The position numbers and the translations under genes are program-made. From the NCBI GenBank assembly GCA_963729365.1, contig CAVSNQ010000016.1, positions 62,001-126,000 of the forward strand: a stretch of DNA of 64,000 bases. The letters are read 5' to 3'. Numbering within the stretch: position 1 is the stretch's first letter; every line of letters starts with the position of its first letter. Below, one piece after another: positions 49,781 to 58,586 of the stretch. The notes below the pieces were generated by a model. That model saw only the letters and a program-made list of their open reading frames with translations. It ran no database searches and was not told the DNA's origin. Origin of the DNA: JASHPR01 sp963729365 (lineage in GTDB: Bacteria > Actinomycetota > Actinomycetes > Streptosporangiales > Streptosporangiaceae).

Positions 49781-50135
49781 GCGTCAGGGCAGGGTAGCGA
49801 CGTCGGCGGCGACCCGGCCGGAGATCCAGCCCTCGCGGTCATCCGCCTGGCCGAGCCCATGCCGGGTCAGATCGGGGAACATCTTGCCGACGGCCTCGTC
49901 GACCACGCGGTGCCTGGCGGCCAGCACATCCGGCAAGCCCGAGTCCGGCGAGTCCGCGACGGCCTGCCGTTCCGCCGCCCCGGCCGCCTCGGCCAGCCGC
50001 TCGCCGATGCGCCGGGCGTAGGAGGCCAGGAACGACTGCCGGAATGACCGGGTGGCCGACGGCCCGACGTCGCCGCGGTGCGAACCCGCCCGGACCATTG
50101 CCGTGCTGGCCTGCACGAGCAGCGAGGAGAACAGC
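49781..50135. repeat. Direct repeat copy 2 (355 bp), inside the intact DUF2786 gene
   Basis: This is the partner of 46648-47002, with four mismatches. It forms the 3' end of the intact gene. The two copies flank 2,778 bases of different composition. Confidence 0.95.
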
Positions 50136-51262
50136 AGCTCCACCGCGTCCAGGTCGGCCGGGAAGCCGAATACCGTGCTCAGGCCCAGGTCCTTGTGCCA
50201 GACCGCGCGGCAGCGGTTGGCCGTGGCCACCACGTCAAGCAGGTCCGTCTTGGCCACCTCGTAGGGACTATCGACGAACAGTCTCCGGCCCGACGCCGCA
50301 TCTCGCCCGGCCGGCCCGGTCCCCGAAGCCGACACCGCATCGTCGATGCTGCGGACGGCCATCAACTCCTGCGCCCGCGTTGTCAGTGACTCGGCTTCCT
50401 CGGGAAACTCCGTCGACTCGGCCTTGGCCAGCAGCGCCCGGGCCCGGCTGAGCGCTCGCTGAGCGGCCTGGCTGGCGGCGCGTTCCGACGCCGGAGCGGC
50501 CGGCCGTGCGGTGCCGGGAAGCGGGCCGAGCCGGCCAAGCCTGGGCAGCGCGGCGAACCCGTACAGCACCTCGAGGGCGCAGGTCACCGCCGCTTCGCCG
50601 TCCAGCTCTTCTCGTTCGCGCCACCGCTCCAGATAGCCGTCGTCCGAGCCCCACCAGGCGGTCGCGCCCAGCGCGACCAGCTGGGCCTGCCACCGCTCAT
50701 CGACGGCCGCGCGGGCGTAGCCGCGCATCTCCATGGCGGCTGCGTCGGTCGCCATGCGTGCGTGCCTGGCACCGAACTGACGCCCGATCTCCCGCACCAC
50801 TTCGGCGGGCTGCCAGCCTTGCCGCCACCCGGCGGTGACTGCGCGAAGCAGGCTGGCGAGCAGCTCCCGCTCGACGGCCCGCCGCCAGCCGGGTCCGTCA
50901 GGGCCGCCGGGCTCGCCGGGCCCGCCGGACCGTCCGGCGAGCTGCGCGGTGCACCAGACGAACGCGTCATGCTGTCCGTCGACCTGGGCCTGCAGCGCAT
51001 CCGATACCAGCTGCTCGGCACGGGCCGCCGCGGACAGAGCGGCACCGCTCCGGTCGTCGGTCTGCGGGCCCGCGCTCGCTGTCGCCTGCGGGCCCGCGCC
51101 GGCCGCGCTCGCCGTCGCCTGCGGGCCCGCGCCCGCCGTCGCCTGCGCCACGGCCACCGGGCCAGGCGCGTCACGCGCGATGACCGGGTCCGGCCCGCGC
51201 CGAAGGTTCATCTTCCGCTGCCTCGGTTTCGCGTGGCGTCCAAGGCGGTTCGGCTTGCCCAT
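49784..51262 (-). CDS. DUF2786-containing protein
   Basis: The protein has 492 residues from ATG 51262, with GGAGG 8 bases upstream. The N-terminal 60 residues are low-complexity and basic, with an Ala/Gly/Gln/Pro repeat (AGAGPQATAS, repeated). The DUF2786 motif ALLAKAESTEFPEEAESLTT then RAQELMAVRSID is near residue 265. The C-terminal half (VAKTDLLDVVATANRCRAVW onward) is typical of actinobacterial DUF2786 proteins of unknown function. No catalytic motif is apparent. Its 3' 355 bases are duplicated at 46648. Confidence 0.8.
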   Translation of the reverse strand: MGKPNRLGRHAKPRQRKMNLRRGPDPVIARDAPGPVAVAQATAGAGPQATASAAGAGPQATASAGPQTDDRSGAALSAAARAEQLVSDALQAQVDGQHDAFVWCTAQLAGRSGGPGEPGGPDGPGWRRAVERELLASLLRAVTAGWRQGWQPAEVVREIGRQFGARHARMATDAAAMEMRGYARAAVDERWQAQLVALGATAWWGSDDGYLERWREREELDGEAAVTCALEVLYGFAALPRLGRLGPLPGTARPAAPASERAASQAAQRALSRARALLAKAESTEFPEEAESLTTRAQELMAVRSIDDAVSASGTGPAGRDAASGRRLFVDSPYEVAKTDLLDVVATANRCRAVWHKDLGLSTVFGFPADLDAVELLFSSLLVQASTAMVRAGSHRGDVGPSATRSFRQSFLASYARRIGERLAEAAGAAERQAVADSPDSGLPDVLAARHRVVDEAVGKMFPDLTRHGLGQADDREGWISGRVAADVATLP

Positions 51263-51368
51263 GCCTCGCCTCCGCATGCCGACCGCTCGCAGAATCTCAC
51301 GAAGCGAGCGTCCGACCTGCGACGACACGCGGTACATCGCGCGTGAACATGGTTAATTCCCTGATCGT

Positions 51369-52790
51369 TCACCTGCGGGCGTGTTCCGGTCGCGCGCCCA
51401 GCCGAGCCCGCCCGGGCCAGCTGCGGCCCGGGCCAGAGTCAGGTGGCGAGGGGCAGGCTGTCGGCGCTGGCCGACGTGGCGGGCCGCGAAGCGCCCGGTA
51501 GCGCCAGCCGGCGGCGCGCCACCGGTCGCCGTCCAGCGCGCTGCGCCCGTCGGCGATGTTGCGCTGCGCCACGGCCTTGCCGAGCACCTCAGGGTCGGCC
51601 TCGACGAACTCGCGCCACTCGGTGAGCAGCAGCAGGACGTCCGCGTCGGCGGCGGCCTCGAGCATCGAGCCCGCGTACTCGAGTTCCGGGTGGACCTGCC
51701 TGGCCCGGTCCATGGCGGCCGGGTCGTAGACCGTGACCCGGGCGCCGAGACCGTGCACGGTGCCGGCCACGTCCAGCGCGGGGGAGTCCCTGATGTCGTC
51801 GGAGCCGGGCTTGAACGAGCAGCCGAGCACGCCGACGGCGCGGCCCTCCAGCGACCCGCCGGCCAGCTCGAGCGCCAGGTCGACCATCCGGGCCCGGCGC
51901 CGCAGGTTGATCGCGTCCACCTCGCTCAGCAGGGCGCTCACCGAGCCGACCCCGAGCTCCCTGGTCGCCGCCCCGAACGCACGGATGTCCTTAGGCAAGC
52001 ATCCCCCGCCGAACCCGAGCCCGGGGACCAGGAAGCGCCGCCCGATCCGCTCATCGAGCCCCAGCGCCTGCGCCAGCGGCACGACGTCGGCCCCGACGGC
52101 CTCGCACACCTCGGCGATCGCGTTGATGAACGAGACCTTGGTGGCCAGGAACGCGTTCGCGGCGGCCTTGACCAGCTCGGCGGTGGGCAGCTCGGTCACC
52201 AGGAACGGCACCCCGGCCGCCACCGGCCCCGCGTACACCTCGCGCAGGATCGCCTCGGCCCGGTTCGAGCGCACCCCGACCACGATCCGGTCCGGCCGCA
52301 GCGTGTCCGCGACGGCGTGTCCCTCGCGCAGGAACTCGGGGTTCCAGGCCAGCTCGGCGGCCGGCCCGGCGGGCGCGAGGCGGGCCAGCCGTTCGGACAG
52401 GATCTCGCTGGTGCCGACCGGAACGGTGGACTTCCCGACGACCAAGCACGGCCGGTCGAGCAGCGGTGCCAGCGCGTCGACGCACGACATCAGGTGGGAC
52501 AGGTCGGCAGCGTCGGAGTCCGCCTGCTGCGGGGTGCCGACGCACACGAAATGCACGTCCCCGAACGCCGCGGCGTCCGCGTAGCTGGTGCCGAACCGCA
52601 GCCGGCCCGAGCGCAGGCCGCTGCGCAGGAGCTCCTCGAGCTCAGGCTCGTGGAATGGCAGCCTGCCCGCGGCCAGTGAGCTGACCTGGGCCTCGTTCCT
52701 GTCCAGGCCCAGAACCTCGAATCCGAGCTCGGCCAGGCAGGCGGCATGCGTGGCGCCCAGGTAGCCGGTACCGAGAACCGTGATGCGCAA
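51369..52790 (-). CDS. ugd: UDP-glucose/GDP-mannose 6-dehydrogenase
   Basis: The protein has 473 residues from a TTG start. The N-terminal NAD motif is ITVLGTGYLGATHAACLAELG; VGKSTVPVGTS, ELAWNPEFLREG and the catalytic Cys in GFGGGCLPKDIRAFG follow; the C-terminal domain has GCSFKPGSDDIRDSPAL. It oxidises a UDP-sugar to the uronic acid for envelope polysaccharides. The last 40 residues are Pro/Arg-rich and atypical, probably an unstructured tail. It stands alone between DUF2786 and ndk. Confidence 0.9.
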   Translation of the reverse strand: MRITVLGTGYLGATHAACLAELGFEVLGLDRNEAQVSSLAAGRLPFHEPELEELLRSGLRSGRLRFGTSYADAAAFGDVHFVCVGTPQQADSDAADLSHLMSCVDALAPLLDRPCLVVGKSTVPVGTSEILSERLARLAPAGPAAELAWNPEFLREGHAVADTLRPDRIVVGVRSNRAEAILREVYAGPVAAGVPFLVTELPTAELVKAAANAFLATKVSFINAIAEVCEAVGADVVPLAQALGLDERIGRRFLVPGLGFGGGCLPKDIRAFGAATRELGVGSVSALLSEVDAINLRRRARMVDLALELAGGSLEGRAVGVLGCSFKPGSDDIRDSPALDVAGTVHGLGARVTVYDPAAMDRARQVHPELEYAGSMLEAAADADVLLLLTEWREFVEADPEVLGKAVAQRNIADGRSALDGDRWRAAGWRYRALRGPPRRPAPTACPSPPDSGPGRSWPGRARLGARPEHARR

Positions 52791-52983
52791 TGGGATGGAC
52801 GCCCTTCGTCTTGTGGGTCATCTTTTGGGGCTATTGAACCAGATGAGATCAAAGCGACCGCGCCCGCCCGTAGCGCCGCCCGGGCCTGACTCACCTTCGT
52901 GGGATACCCGAGGAAGCATAAACGTCACCAGATCGGTACGTCGCGCCTTTGCGCTCGCCGCCGCAAAAGTTCACCCGCGTCCG

Positions 52984-53487
52984 CTACGAGATGTACCTTT
53001 CGGCTAGCGTCTGGTAGTCGTGCAGCTCGCCCTCGGCGAACCAGACGTCGATCTCACGCTTGGCCTCCCCGAGGTTGGCGGACGCGTGTACCAGGTTGGC
53101 CACCGGGAGCCCGTTGGCGTTGGCGTAGGCCCGGCTCTGGTGCGCGTAGTCACCGCGGATCGTGCCGGGGGCAGCCTGGTCCGGGTAGGTCGCGCCGACG
53201 ATCTTGCGGACGATGGCGACCGCCTCGACCCCCTCGAGGACGAGCGCGAACACCGGTCCGGTCTGCATGAACGCCGCCACCGCGTTGTACACCTCGGGGC
53301 CGAAACGGTCCTCGAGGTCGAAGTAGTGCTGCCGGTTGAGTGCCGCGTCCATCACGACCATCTTGCAGGCGACGATCTTCAGCAGTGCGTCCTCGAAGCG
53401 GGCCAGCACGCGTCCCACGAGGCCCCGAGTTACAGCATCGGGCTTGAGCAAGACCAGGGTCCGCTCGATCCCCGTGACGTCGCCCAT
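52984..53487 (-). CDS. ndk: Nucleoside-diphosphate kinase
   Basis: The protein has 167 residues from ATG 53487, with GGAGG upstream. TLVLLKPDAVTRGLVGRVLARF opens the fold; GPVFALVLEGVEAV, GATYPDQAAPGTIRGDYA and the phospho-His134 in NLVHASANLGEA are all present. It transfers phosphate from ATP to NDPs via that His. About 20-30 residues longer than the usual bacterial Ndk, with the extra C-terminal segment (FAEGELHDYQTLAERY) found in archaeal-like forms. Confidence 0.9.
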   Translation of the reverse strand: MGDVTGIERTLVLLKPDAVTRGLVGRVLARFEDALLKIVACKMVVMDAALNRQHYFDLEDRFGPEVYNAVAAFMQTGPVFALVLEGVEAVAIVRKIVGATYPDQAAPGTIRGDYAHQSRAYANANGLPVANLVHASANLGEAKREIDVWFAEGELHDYQTLAERYIS

Positions 53488-53857
53488 AGCTAATGATCCT
53501 CCCGGTTCACCCCAAGCGAAGATTTCGCCCGCACAGCTTAGCGAGCAAAACGAGTTCCAACGACCCGGCCGCCAGCGAGAGTGTCCCAAACCATCCAGAA
53601 CGCCTAGTCCCGGCACCCGCGACGGGCCGCCCGCCGGGCCAAGTGGGCGTGATCATTTCGACTCTTCACTCGCCCCGTCATCACAAACCGCCCAAATTGG
53701 GTGATCAAATGACTGGAGCGCGTGAAGAGATGTAGGTGATCAAGGAAATGGCGGCCCGGGCCGGCGAGGCGTTCCCCGACCTGCTCGCGCCGGCCACCGG
53801 CGGAGGTGACGTCACCGCGTGGGGGCACGGTGACGACCTGGACCGCCGGTAGCCTCG
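53488..53857. other. Intergenic stretch between ndk and PAP2 with a small open frame
   Basis: From GTG 53736 a 38-codon frame (VIKEMAARAGEAFPDLLAPA then TGGGDVTAWGHGDDLDRR) runs to TAG 53852. It has no clear ribosome-binding site and no known family. The rest is A/T-richer and non-coding. A palindrome/hairpin pair lies at 53805-53835. Confidence 0.4.
53805..53835 (+). promoter_or_regulatory. Two mutually exclusive palindromic structures before the PAP2 gene
   Basis: GGTGACGTCACC (53805-53816) is a perfect 12-base palindrome. Its right part, CGTCACCG (53810-53817), can instead pair with CGGTGACG (53828-53835) around a 10-base loop. It may be an operator or an RNA switch-like hairpin; no evidence decides. 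Confidence 0.35.
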
Positions 53858-54628
53858 GTGCGGATGGATGAGTCCCGCGCGGCCACGGCCGCCAGGTTCC
53901 CCGCCGCCCGGCGGCGCTCGCCATGGCTGGTGCCCGGCGGCCTGCTGCTAATCCTGGCCCTCCTGACGGTCGACGTGCTCGCCGACGGCCCGCTGGTCGG
54001 CGTGGACCAGCGGATCCGCCAGGCCGTGCAGGCGCGGGCCAACTCGGCGACGTGGCACTGGCTCGGTCATGGCGGACACGCTCCCGCCCAGGTGCTGGTC
54101 CAGCTGGGCAACAACCAGGTTGCCGTGCCCGTGCTCGCCCTGTGCGCGCTGATCGCGGCCGTCCGGCACCGGTCCGTCCGCCCGCTGCTCGCCGCCGTGG
54201 TCGGCGTGGCGCTGCTGCTGGGCACGGTCATCCCGGCGAAGATCCTCATCGCCCGGCCGGGGCCGGGGCTGCCCCCGGTCGCCCCGGGCGCCCTGGGCGT
54301 GTTCCCGTCCGGCCATGCCGCCACGTCCAGCGTGTGCCTGGGCCTGGCCGTGCTGCTGCTGGCCCCCCGCTTGCCTGACCGGGCCCGGCGGGCCGCGGTG
54401 GCGGCCATGGCGGCGGTGTGCTTCCTGGTCGGCATCGCCCTGATCTGGTGTGACTACCACTGGTTCACCGATGTCCTGGCCGGATGGGCGCTGTCGGCGC
54501 TCATCGTCATGGCCGCATTGCGGGTCACCGGCCTAAGCGGGAACAGCAGCGGGCCGGAGAGTGCTGTTGGCGGTGCAGTAGCGGCCGTCAGCACGGAACA
54601 AACGGCAGGGAGCAGACGGGATGACTGA
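53858..54628 (+). CDS. PAP2-family membrane phosphatase
   Basis: The protein has 256 residues from GTG 53858 (ATG 53864 also fits), with six membrane segments. The three phosphatase motifs are KILIARPGP (KxxxxxxRP), FPSGHAAT (PSGH) and CDYHWFTDVLAG (the SRxxxxxHxxxD element, with Ser-Arg replaced by Cys-Asp). The catalytic His is present. It probably dephosphorylates undecaprenyl pyrophosphate or another lipid phosphate. It overlaps the F420 oxidoreductase gene by 8 bases. Confidence 0.85.
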   Translation: MRMDESRAATAARFPAARRRSPWLVPGGLLLILALLTVDVLADGPLVGVDQRIRQAVQARANSATWHWLGHGGHAPAQVLVQLGNNQVAVPVLALCALIAAVRHRSVRPLLAAVVGVALLLGTVIPAKILIARPGPGLPPVAPGALGVFPSGHAATSSVCLGLAVLLLAPRLPDRARRAAVAAMAAVCFLVGIALIWCDYHWFTDVLAGWALSALIVMAALRVTGLSGNSSGPESAVGGAVAAVSTEQTAGSRRDD

Positions 54629-55469
54629 GCGCGCGCGGGATGACCTGGGCCGGTTCGGGGTCTGGCGGGGCTCCACCCAGGCGACGCCGGAACTGGCCGT
54701 CGAGCTGGAGCGGCTCGGCTATGGCACCCTGTGGCTGGGCGGCTCGCCGGGCGGCGACCTGGGGCAGGTCGACGAGCTGCTCGACGCGACGACCACGCTG
54801 ACCCTGGCCACCAGCATCGTGAACATATGGAAGGACGACGCGCACACGGTCGCCGCTTCGTTCGCGCGGGTCGATGGCCGTCATCCCGGCCGGTTCCTGC
54901 TCGGCGTGGGCGCGGGTCACCGCGAGGCGATCCAGCAGTACGCCAAGCCCTACGACACGCTGGCCGTCTACGTCGACGTGCTGCTCGGCGACGGCGTGCC
55001 GGCCGACAGCCTGGTGCTAGCCGCGCTGGGCCCGCGGGTGCTGCGCCTGGCCGCGGAACGAACGGCGGGTGCCATTCCCTACCTGGTGACGCCCGAGCAC
55101 ACCCGCCAGGCCCGCGCGATCCTCGGCCCCGGGCGGCTGCTGGCCCCGGAGCAGAAGGTGGTGCTGGAGACCGACCCGGAGCGAGCCCGGGCGATCGGGC
55201 GCCCCCGGGTGCAGAATCCCTACCTCGGGCTGGTCAACTACACCAGTAACCTGCGCCGCCTGGGCTGGAGCGACGAGGACCTGAGCGACGGCGGGAGCGA
55301 CGCGCTGATCGACGCGCTCGTCGCTCACGGCAGCGGCGACGAGGTGGCGGCCCGCCTCGCCGAGCACTTTGACGCGGGCGCCGACCACGTGTGCGTCCAG
55401 CTGCTGACCGCGGCGGGTGCCGACCCGCTCGACGGCTACCGGAAGCTGGCCGTGGCTCTGGCGCTGTGA
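54621..55469 (+). CDS. LLM-class F420-dependent oxidoreductase
   Basis: The protein has 282 residues from ATG 54621, with AGGGAG upstream. The barrel segments LAVELERLGYGTLWLGG, TLTLATSIVNIW, FLLGVGAGH and VLAALGPRVLRLAAERTAG match the TIGR03620-type LLM subfamily, which uses F420 in actinomycetes. The substrate is unknown. Co-transcription with PAP2 (8-base overlap) is likely. Confidence 0.87.
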   Translation: MTERARDDLGRFGVWRGSTQATPELAVELERLGYGTLWLGGSPGGDLGQVDELLDATTTLTLATSIVNIWKDDAHTVAASFARVDGRHPGRFLLGVGAGHREAIQQYAKPYDTLAVYVDVLLGDGVPADSLVLAALGPRVLRLAAERTAGAIPYLVTPEHTRQARAILGPGRLLAPEQKVVLETDPERARAIGRPRVQNPYLGLVNYTSNLRRLGWSDEDLSDGGSDALIDALVAHGSGDEVAARLAEHFDAGADHVCVQLLTAAGADPLDGYRKLAVALAL

Positions 55470-55520
55470 CGCCCCGGCCACCACCCCGGCCGCCCGCGAG
55501 TCGCCGCCCCGGCCGTCGGC

Positions 55521-55874
55521 TCAGGACGTGGCCGGGCGGTCTTTCTTGGGCAGCTTGCTGACCACGGCGTCGTAGGAGGCGTCGACCGCCTCGAGCAGCT
55601 CGTCGTCCGGGATCGTGCCCCCGATCCGCAGGCTGTTCCAGCCCGACCTGCCGATGTAGGGCATGACCGAGGCGTCGTCGGGATAGCGCAGCAGCCACTC
55701 GTCGGCCGCTTCCCGGGTGCCGCCGCACTTGACCCCGACGGCCGCCGTGGTGTCCGACCCTAGGAAGGCGAAGATCTTGCTGCCGACCTTCACCACCACA
55801 TCGCTCTCCCACGGCTCGTCCGGCCACGCGCCCGGCTTGCCCAGGCAGTGGGCGAGCAGTTCCTCCTTGGTCAT
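55521..55874 (-). CDS. MmcQ/YjbR-family protein
   Basis: The protein has 117 residues from ATG 55874, with AAGGAG upstream. MTKEELLAHCLGKPGAWPDE, KIFAFLG, CGGTREAADEWLLRYPDDAS and WNSLRIGGTIPDDELLEAVD match YjbR, a small CyaY-like-fold DNA-binding family. Function is unproven. It is alone, converging on the LLM oxidoreductase gene. Confidence 0.85.
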   Translation of the reverse strand: MTKEELLAHCLGKPGAWPDEPWESDVVVKVGSKIFAFLGSDTTAAVGVKCGGTREAADEWLLRYPDDASVMPYIGRSGWNSLRIGGTIPDDELLEAVDASYDAVVSKLPKKDRPATS

Positions 55875-55953
55875 CGCCGACTCCTTCCTGCAGTCGCCCC
55901 GCAATCCTCGCTGCTCCGGCTCCGCTCCGGCGGCTGACCGCGCCGTCCGGCCG

Positions 55954-56541
55954 TCAGCCGCGGCCGGCGATCGCCGCCACGACGGCGTAGGGCAGGTACC
56001 GGCTATGCACGAGCAATGCCCTGGCCACGTCCCTGATCGTCAGCCGCAGCGGGGTCAGCAGTTGCTCGCTGTACCGCCAGGCGGCGCATTCGTCGGTTCC
56101 GAACTCGCCCAGGGTCCGGCGGAAGCGCCGGGCGTCCCCGCCGTCGCTCTTCCACGTCGGCAGCCACGCGCGCAGTTCGTCGTCGCGCTCGAGCATGGTC
56201 CAGTTCCGCAGCCGCTCGGCGATCTGGCCGGCGGCGCCGATGACGAACGCGTGGTCGTGGGCGTCCCTGATCCCGCGGACCAGGCCTTCCCTGCCGCAGG
56301 CGTGGTGGATGCTGGCCGAGCTGAAACGTGCCCCCACCGCCAGCGCGGCCACCGCGTGACCGGCTTCGTGCCAGGCGGTCTCGACCGCCTGCGTCCTGGC
56401 CGGCCTGAGGCCGGGAAAGCAGCCGCAGTCATAACGCTGCCGGATCCAGACGCCGTTCACGATCGACTCGTCGTCGTACCGGATGACCCGGTTCAGCTCG
56501 GCCTGGATCCCGGCCAGGACGCGCTTTTCCGCAGGCTTCAT
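55954..56541 (-). CDS. HExxH metalloprotease-like protein (M41-type motif)
   Basis: The protein has 195 residues. AWHEAGHAVAALAVGARFSS carries the zinc motif H58-E59-x-x-H62 as in FtsH-like (M41) peptidases (HEAGHA). There is no AAA domain or membrane segment. Two Cys in YDCGCFPG before it and HACGREG after it are notable. A free M41-like domain may be a specialised peptidase or an inactive relative. It starts 6 bases downstream of the large membrane-protein stop, so the two are probably co-transcribed. Confidence 0.72.
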   Translation of the reverse strand: MKPAEKRVLAGIQAELNRVIRYDDESIVNGVWIRQRYDCGCFPGLRPARTQAVETAWHEAGHAVAALAVGARFSSASIHHACGREGLVRGIRDAHDHAFVIGAAGQIAERLRNWTMLERDDELRAWLPTWKSDGGDARRFRRTLGEFGTDECAAWRYSEQLLTPLRLTIRDVARALLVHSRYLPYAVVAAIAGRG

Positions 56542-56547
56542 CCTCGG

Positions 56548-57669
56548 CTACTTAGGTGGCTTGCCCTCGGGCGGCCGGATCGGCGCGATGGCGGGACGGG
56601 GGTGGGGCCGCGGGCCGGACCAGAGCGCGGGCACGACGTCGAGGGCGAAGGCGACGGCGTAGGCGGCGTGCTCGTAATTGACTCGCCAGCCCACGAAGTC
56701 CGGCCATGCGTCCTCGGGTTCGCGCTCGATCGGGAAGTTGACCTTTTGCATCCGGGCCACCGCGTCCAGGAAGTCCTCGTAGCTGAGGCTGATCCCCGCG
56801 CTCGGGTCGGGTTCGTCCGGGATATCGAGGTCCATCGCCCGGGCCACGTCACTGAAGCACAGGAACCCGCTGCGCAGGCACAGCCGGGCCGGGACGACGG
56901 GCGCGGCCTTGGGGGACAGGGCGAGGAACAGCGCGGCCGAGTCCAGGACGGCGAGCAGCGCGGTCACCCAGGACGACATCGACTTGGGCGAGCGGAACCG
57001 GACCAGCGGCAGGTAGGTGGTGTGGCTCTCGGCCACGTCCGCCGCCCAGCGCTCCCAATCGGCGTAGAGATCGGGCAGGGTGTTGATGGTCGACGCGCCC
57101 GAGCCCAGCGCGTAGTGGGTGCGGGCCAGCAGTTCCGGACCCCACGACGGGACGCCGGCCCGGGCGTTCAGCAGCGCCACCTCGGTCTCGCGCCGGTTGA
57201 AGGCCGAGTACAGGGTGGGCAGGTAGGCGATCTGCAGCGTGACCGTGACGATGCCGGTCAGCGACGCGATGTCCAGGAGGATCCGCTCCGGGGCCCCGCT
57301 CACCCGCTCGGACCCGATCTCGAAGAGCGCCGGGCCGGCCGTGGTGAACGCGGTCGTTATCCCGCCGGTCATGAACGGCCACAGCAGCAGCGAGAACCCG
57401 ACGAAGAAGATCGCCAGCCAGGCGACCAGCTGGAACAGCAAGAGCACCGCGGCCTGCCCGGCCAGCATCCGGTCGCGGCGCTTGTGGTCCTTGATCAAGC
57501 TCGACGCGTAGCGGTAAGTGAAACTCACGATCTTGTCGACCCACCGGGTGAGCCAGCTGCCGACCGGCCTCGGCACGATCACCGTGCCGACCACGCTGCG
57601 GGCCGCGGTGTACACGAGCAGCAGGCCAACGACGGCCCCTACGATGCGGGCGGCCAGCGGCACCACCAT
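56548..57669 (-). CDS. Integral membrane protein of unknown function
   Basis: The protein has 373 residues from ATG 57669, with GGAGG upstream; the longer frame upstream has no site. Four hydrophobic segments lie in the first 190 residues (VGAVVGLLLVYTAARSVVG; AVLLLFQLVAWLAIFFVGF; others) and the C-terminal half is soluble (SYEDFLDAVARMQKVNFP). The N-terminal part resembles two-pore channel or ion-channel-like proteins loosely (FTTAGPALFEIGS), but I do not recognise the family. It lies upstream of the HExxH gene in one transcript. Confidence 0.7.
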   Translation of the reverse strand: MVVPLAARIVGAVVGLLLVYTAARSVVGTVIVPRPVGSWLTRWVDKIVSFTYRYASSLIKDHKRRDRMLAGQAAVLLLFQLVAWLAIFFVGFSLLLWPFMTGGITTAFTTAGPALFEIGSERVSGAPERILLDIASLTGIVTVTLQIAYLPTLYSAFNRRETEVALLNARAGVPSWGPELLARTHYALGSGASTINTLPDLYADWERWAADVAESHTTYLPLVRFRSPKSMSSWVTALLAVLDSAALFLALSPKAAPVVPARLCLRSGFLCFSDVARAMDLDIPDEPDPSAGISLSYEDFLDAVARMQKVNFPIEREPEDAWPDFVGWRVNYEHAAYAVAFALDVVPALWSGPRPHPRPAIAPIRPPEGKPPK

Positions 57670-57877
57670 GGCTCTCCTCCACGCCTCCCCTCCGGTCGCC
57701 TCGGGCCGGACCGACTGTTCGCGGAACAGTACCAGCCGCCTGCCTGCCGCACCGCAGCCGACCGATGGCCAGGCATTTTGCGCCATTTATCGATGCCTTG
57801 CATGGAGTCGCGCTGGCCGGGTAGCTGAGCGGCCGCAGGCGTCTTAACCGCTCCGCTTGCAGAAGGAAGTGATCCAA
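57670..57877. other. Divergent promoter region with a tRNA-resembling stretch
   Basis: The stretch lies between divergent membrane-protein genes. GTAGCTGAGCGGCC...TTAACCGCTCCG at 57821-57856 resembles tRNA D-arm sequence but no T-arm or acceptor stem closes, so it is not called a tRNA. A promoter for the plus-strand gene is likely but not clear. Confidence 0.35.
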
Positions 57878-58483
57878 ATGAACGGGATGCTGCGGGTTCG
57901 GAGGAGTCGCGGCGTGCTCAGTGGCCTGCTCCTGGTCCTGCTGGGCATTTGGGGCGCTCTGGTGCCATTGGTGGGCCCGTACTTCCACTACGCATATACG
58001 CCCGATAAGGCGTGGACCTACACCACGGGCCGTCTCTGGCTGGAGATCCTGCCCGGCGCCGCCGTGGTGCTCGGCGGGCTGATCGTGCTGGCCAGTTCTT
58101 ACCGCCCGGTCGCGCACTTCGGGGCCTGGCTGGCCGCGCTCAGCGGCGCGTGGTTCGTGCTCGGCGGCCTGATCGGCGCGACCTGGATCGGGATGCACAT
58201 GACACCGGGAACGCCCGTCGGCGGGACGGCCACCCGCGCGTTCGAGCAGATCGGGTTCTTCACCGGTCTGGGCGTGGCTATCGTGCTGCTGGCCGCCATG
58301 GCGCTCGGCCGCTTCTCCGTGATCAGCGTCGGCGACGCCAGGCGGGCCGCGCGGACCGGGTCGGATACTCCTGCTCCCGCGCGTACCACCGGCCTGAGGA
58401 GGTTCGTGCTCAGGCGCAAGGTGACGACCACGGACGAGACCGAGGAGCCCGCCACCGAGCCGGCTGGCGCCGCACGGAGCTGA
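57878..58483 (+). CDS. Four-helix membrane protein of unknown function
   Basis: The protein has 201 residues from ATG 57878, with GAAGGAAG upstream. Four hydrophobic segments alternate with short loops (LSGLLLVLLGIWGALVPLVG; LPGAAVVLGGLIVLASS; FGAWLAALSGAWFVLGGL; GFFTGLGVAIVLLAAMAL), followed by a basic/acidic cytoplasmic tail. No family recognised. It is the first of three co-directional small membrane genes ending with DUF4230. Confidence 0.72.
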   Translation: MNGMLRVRRSRGVLSGLLLVLLGIWGALVPLVGPYFHYAYTPDKAWTYTTGRLWLEILPGAAVVLGGLIVLASSYRPVAHFGAWLAALSGAWFVLGGLIGATWIGMHMTPGTPVGGTATRAFEQIGFFTGLGVAIVLLAAMALGRFSVISVGDARRAARTGSDTPAPARTTGLRRFVLRRKVTTTDETEEPATEPAGAARS

Positions 58484-58586
58484 GCGCCACCATGCCGGGC
58501 GCGCCGGCGATCCCGCTCCGTCGGCGCGCCCGCCCCACCACCTGGTGGCATGCCACCTGCTGGACGCAGCGCGGGCTGGAGGAGAC

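Larger units (their letters stand above)
46648..50135. mobile_element. Direct-repeat-bracketed unit with GMC oxidoreductase and SDR
   Basis: The bracketed DNA (47003-49780) has lower G+C than its flanks and carries only the GMC and SDR genes. One repeat is an orphan gene end and the other completes the gene, as after integration at, or recombination across, the 3' end of DUF2786. No recombinase is encoded inside. Homologous recombination would release a 3,133-base circle. The interpretation as a mobile or amplifiable unit is inference. Confidence 0.5.

Noticed and set aside
57821..57877. tRNA-like stretch
   Set aside because: D-arm-like sequence is present but no T-arm, no acceptor stem and no plausible anticodon arm can be folded.
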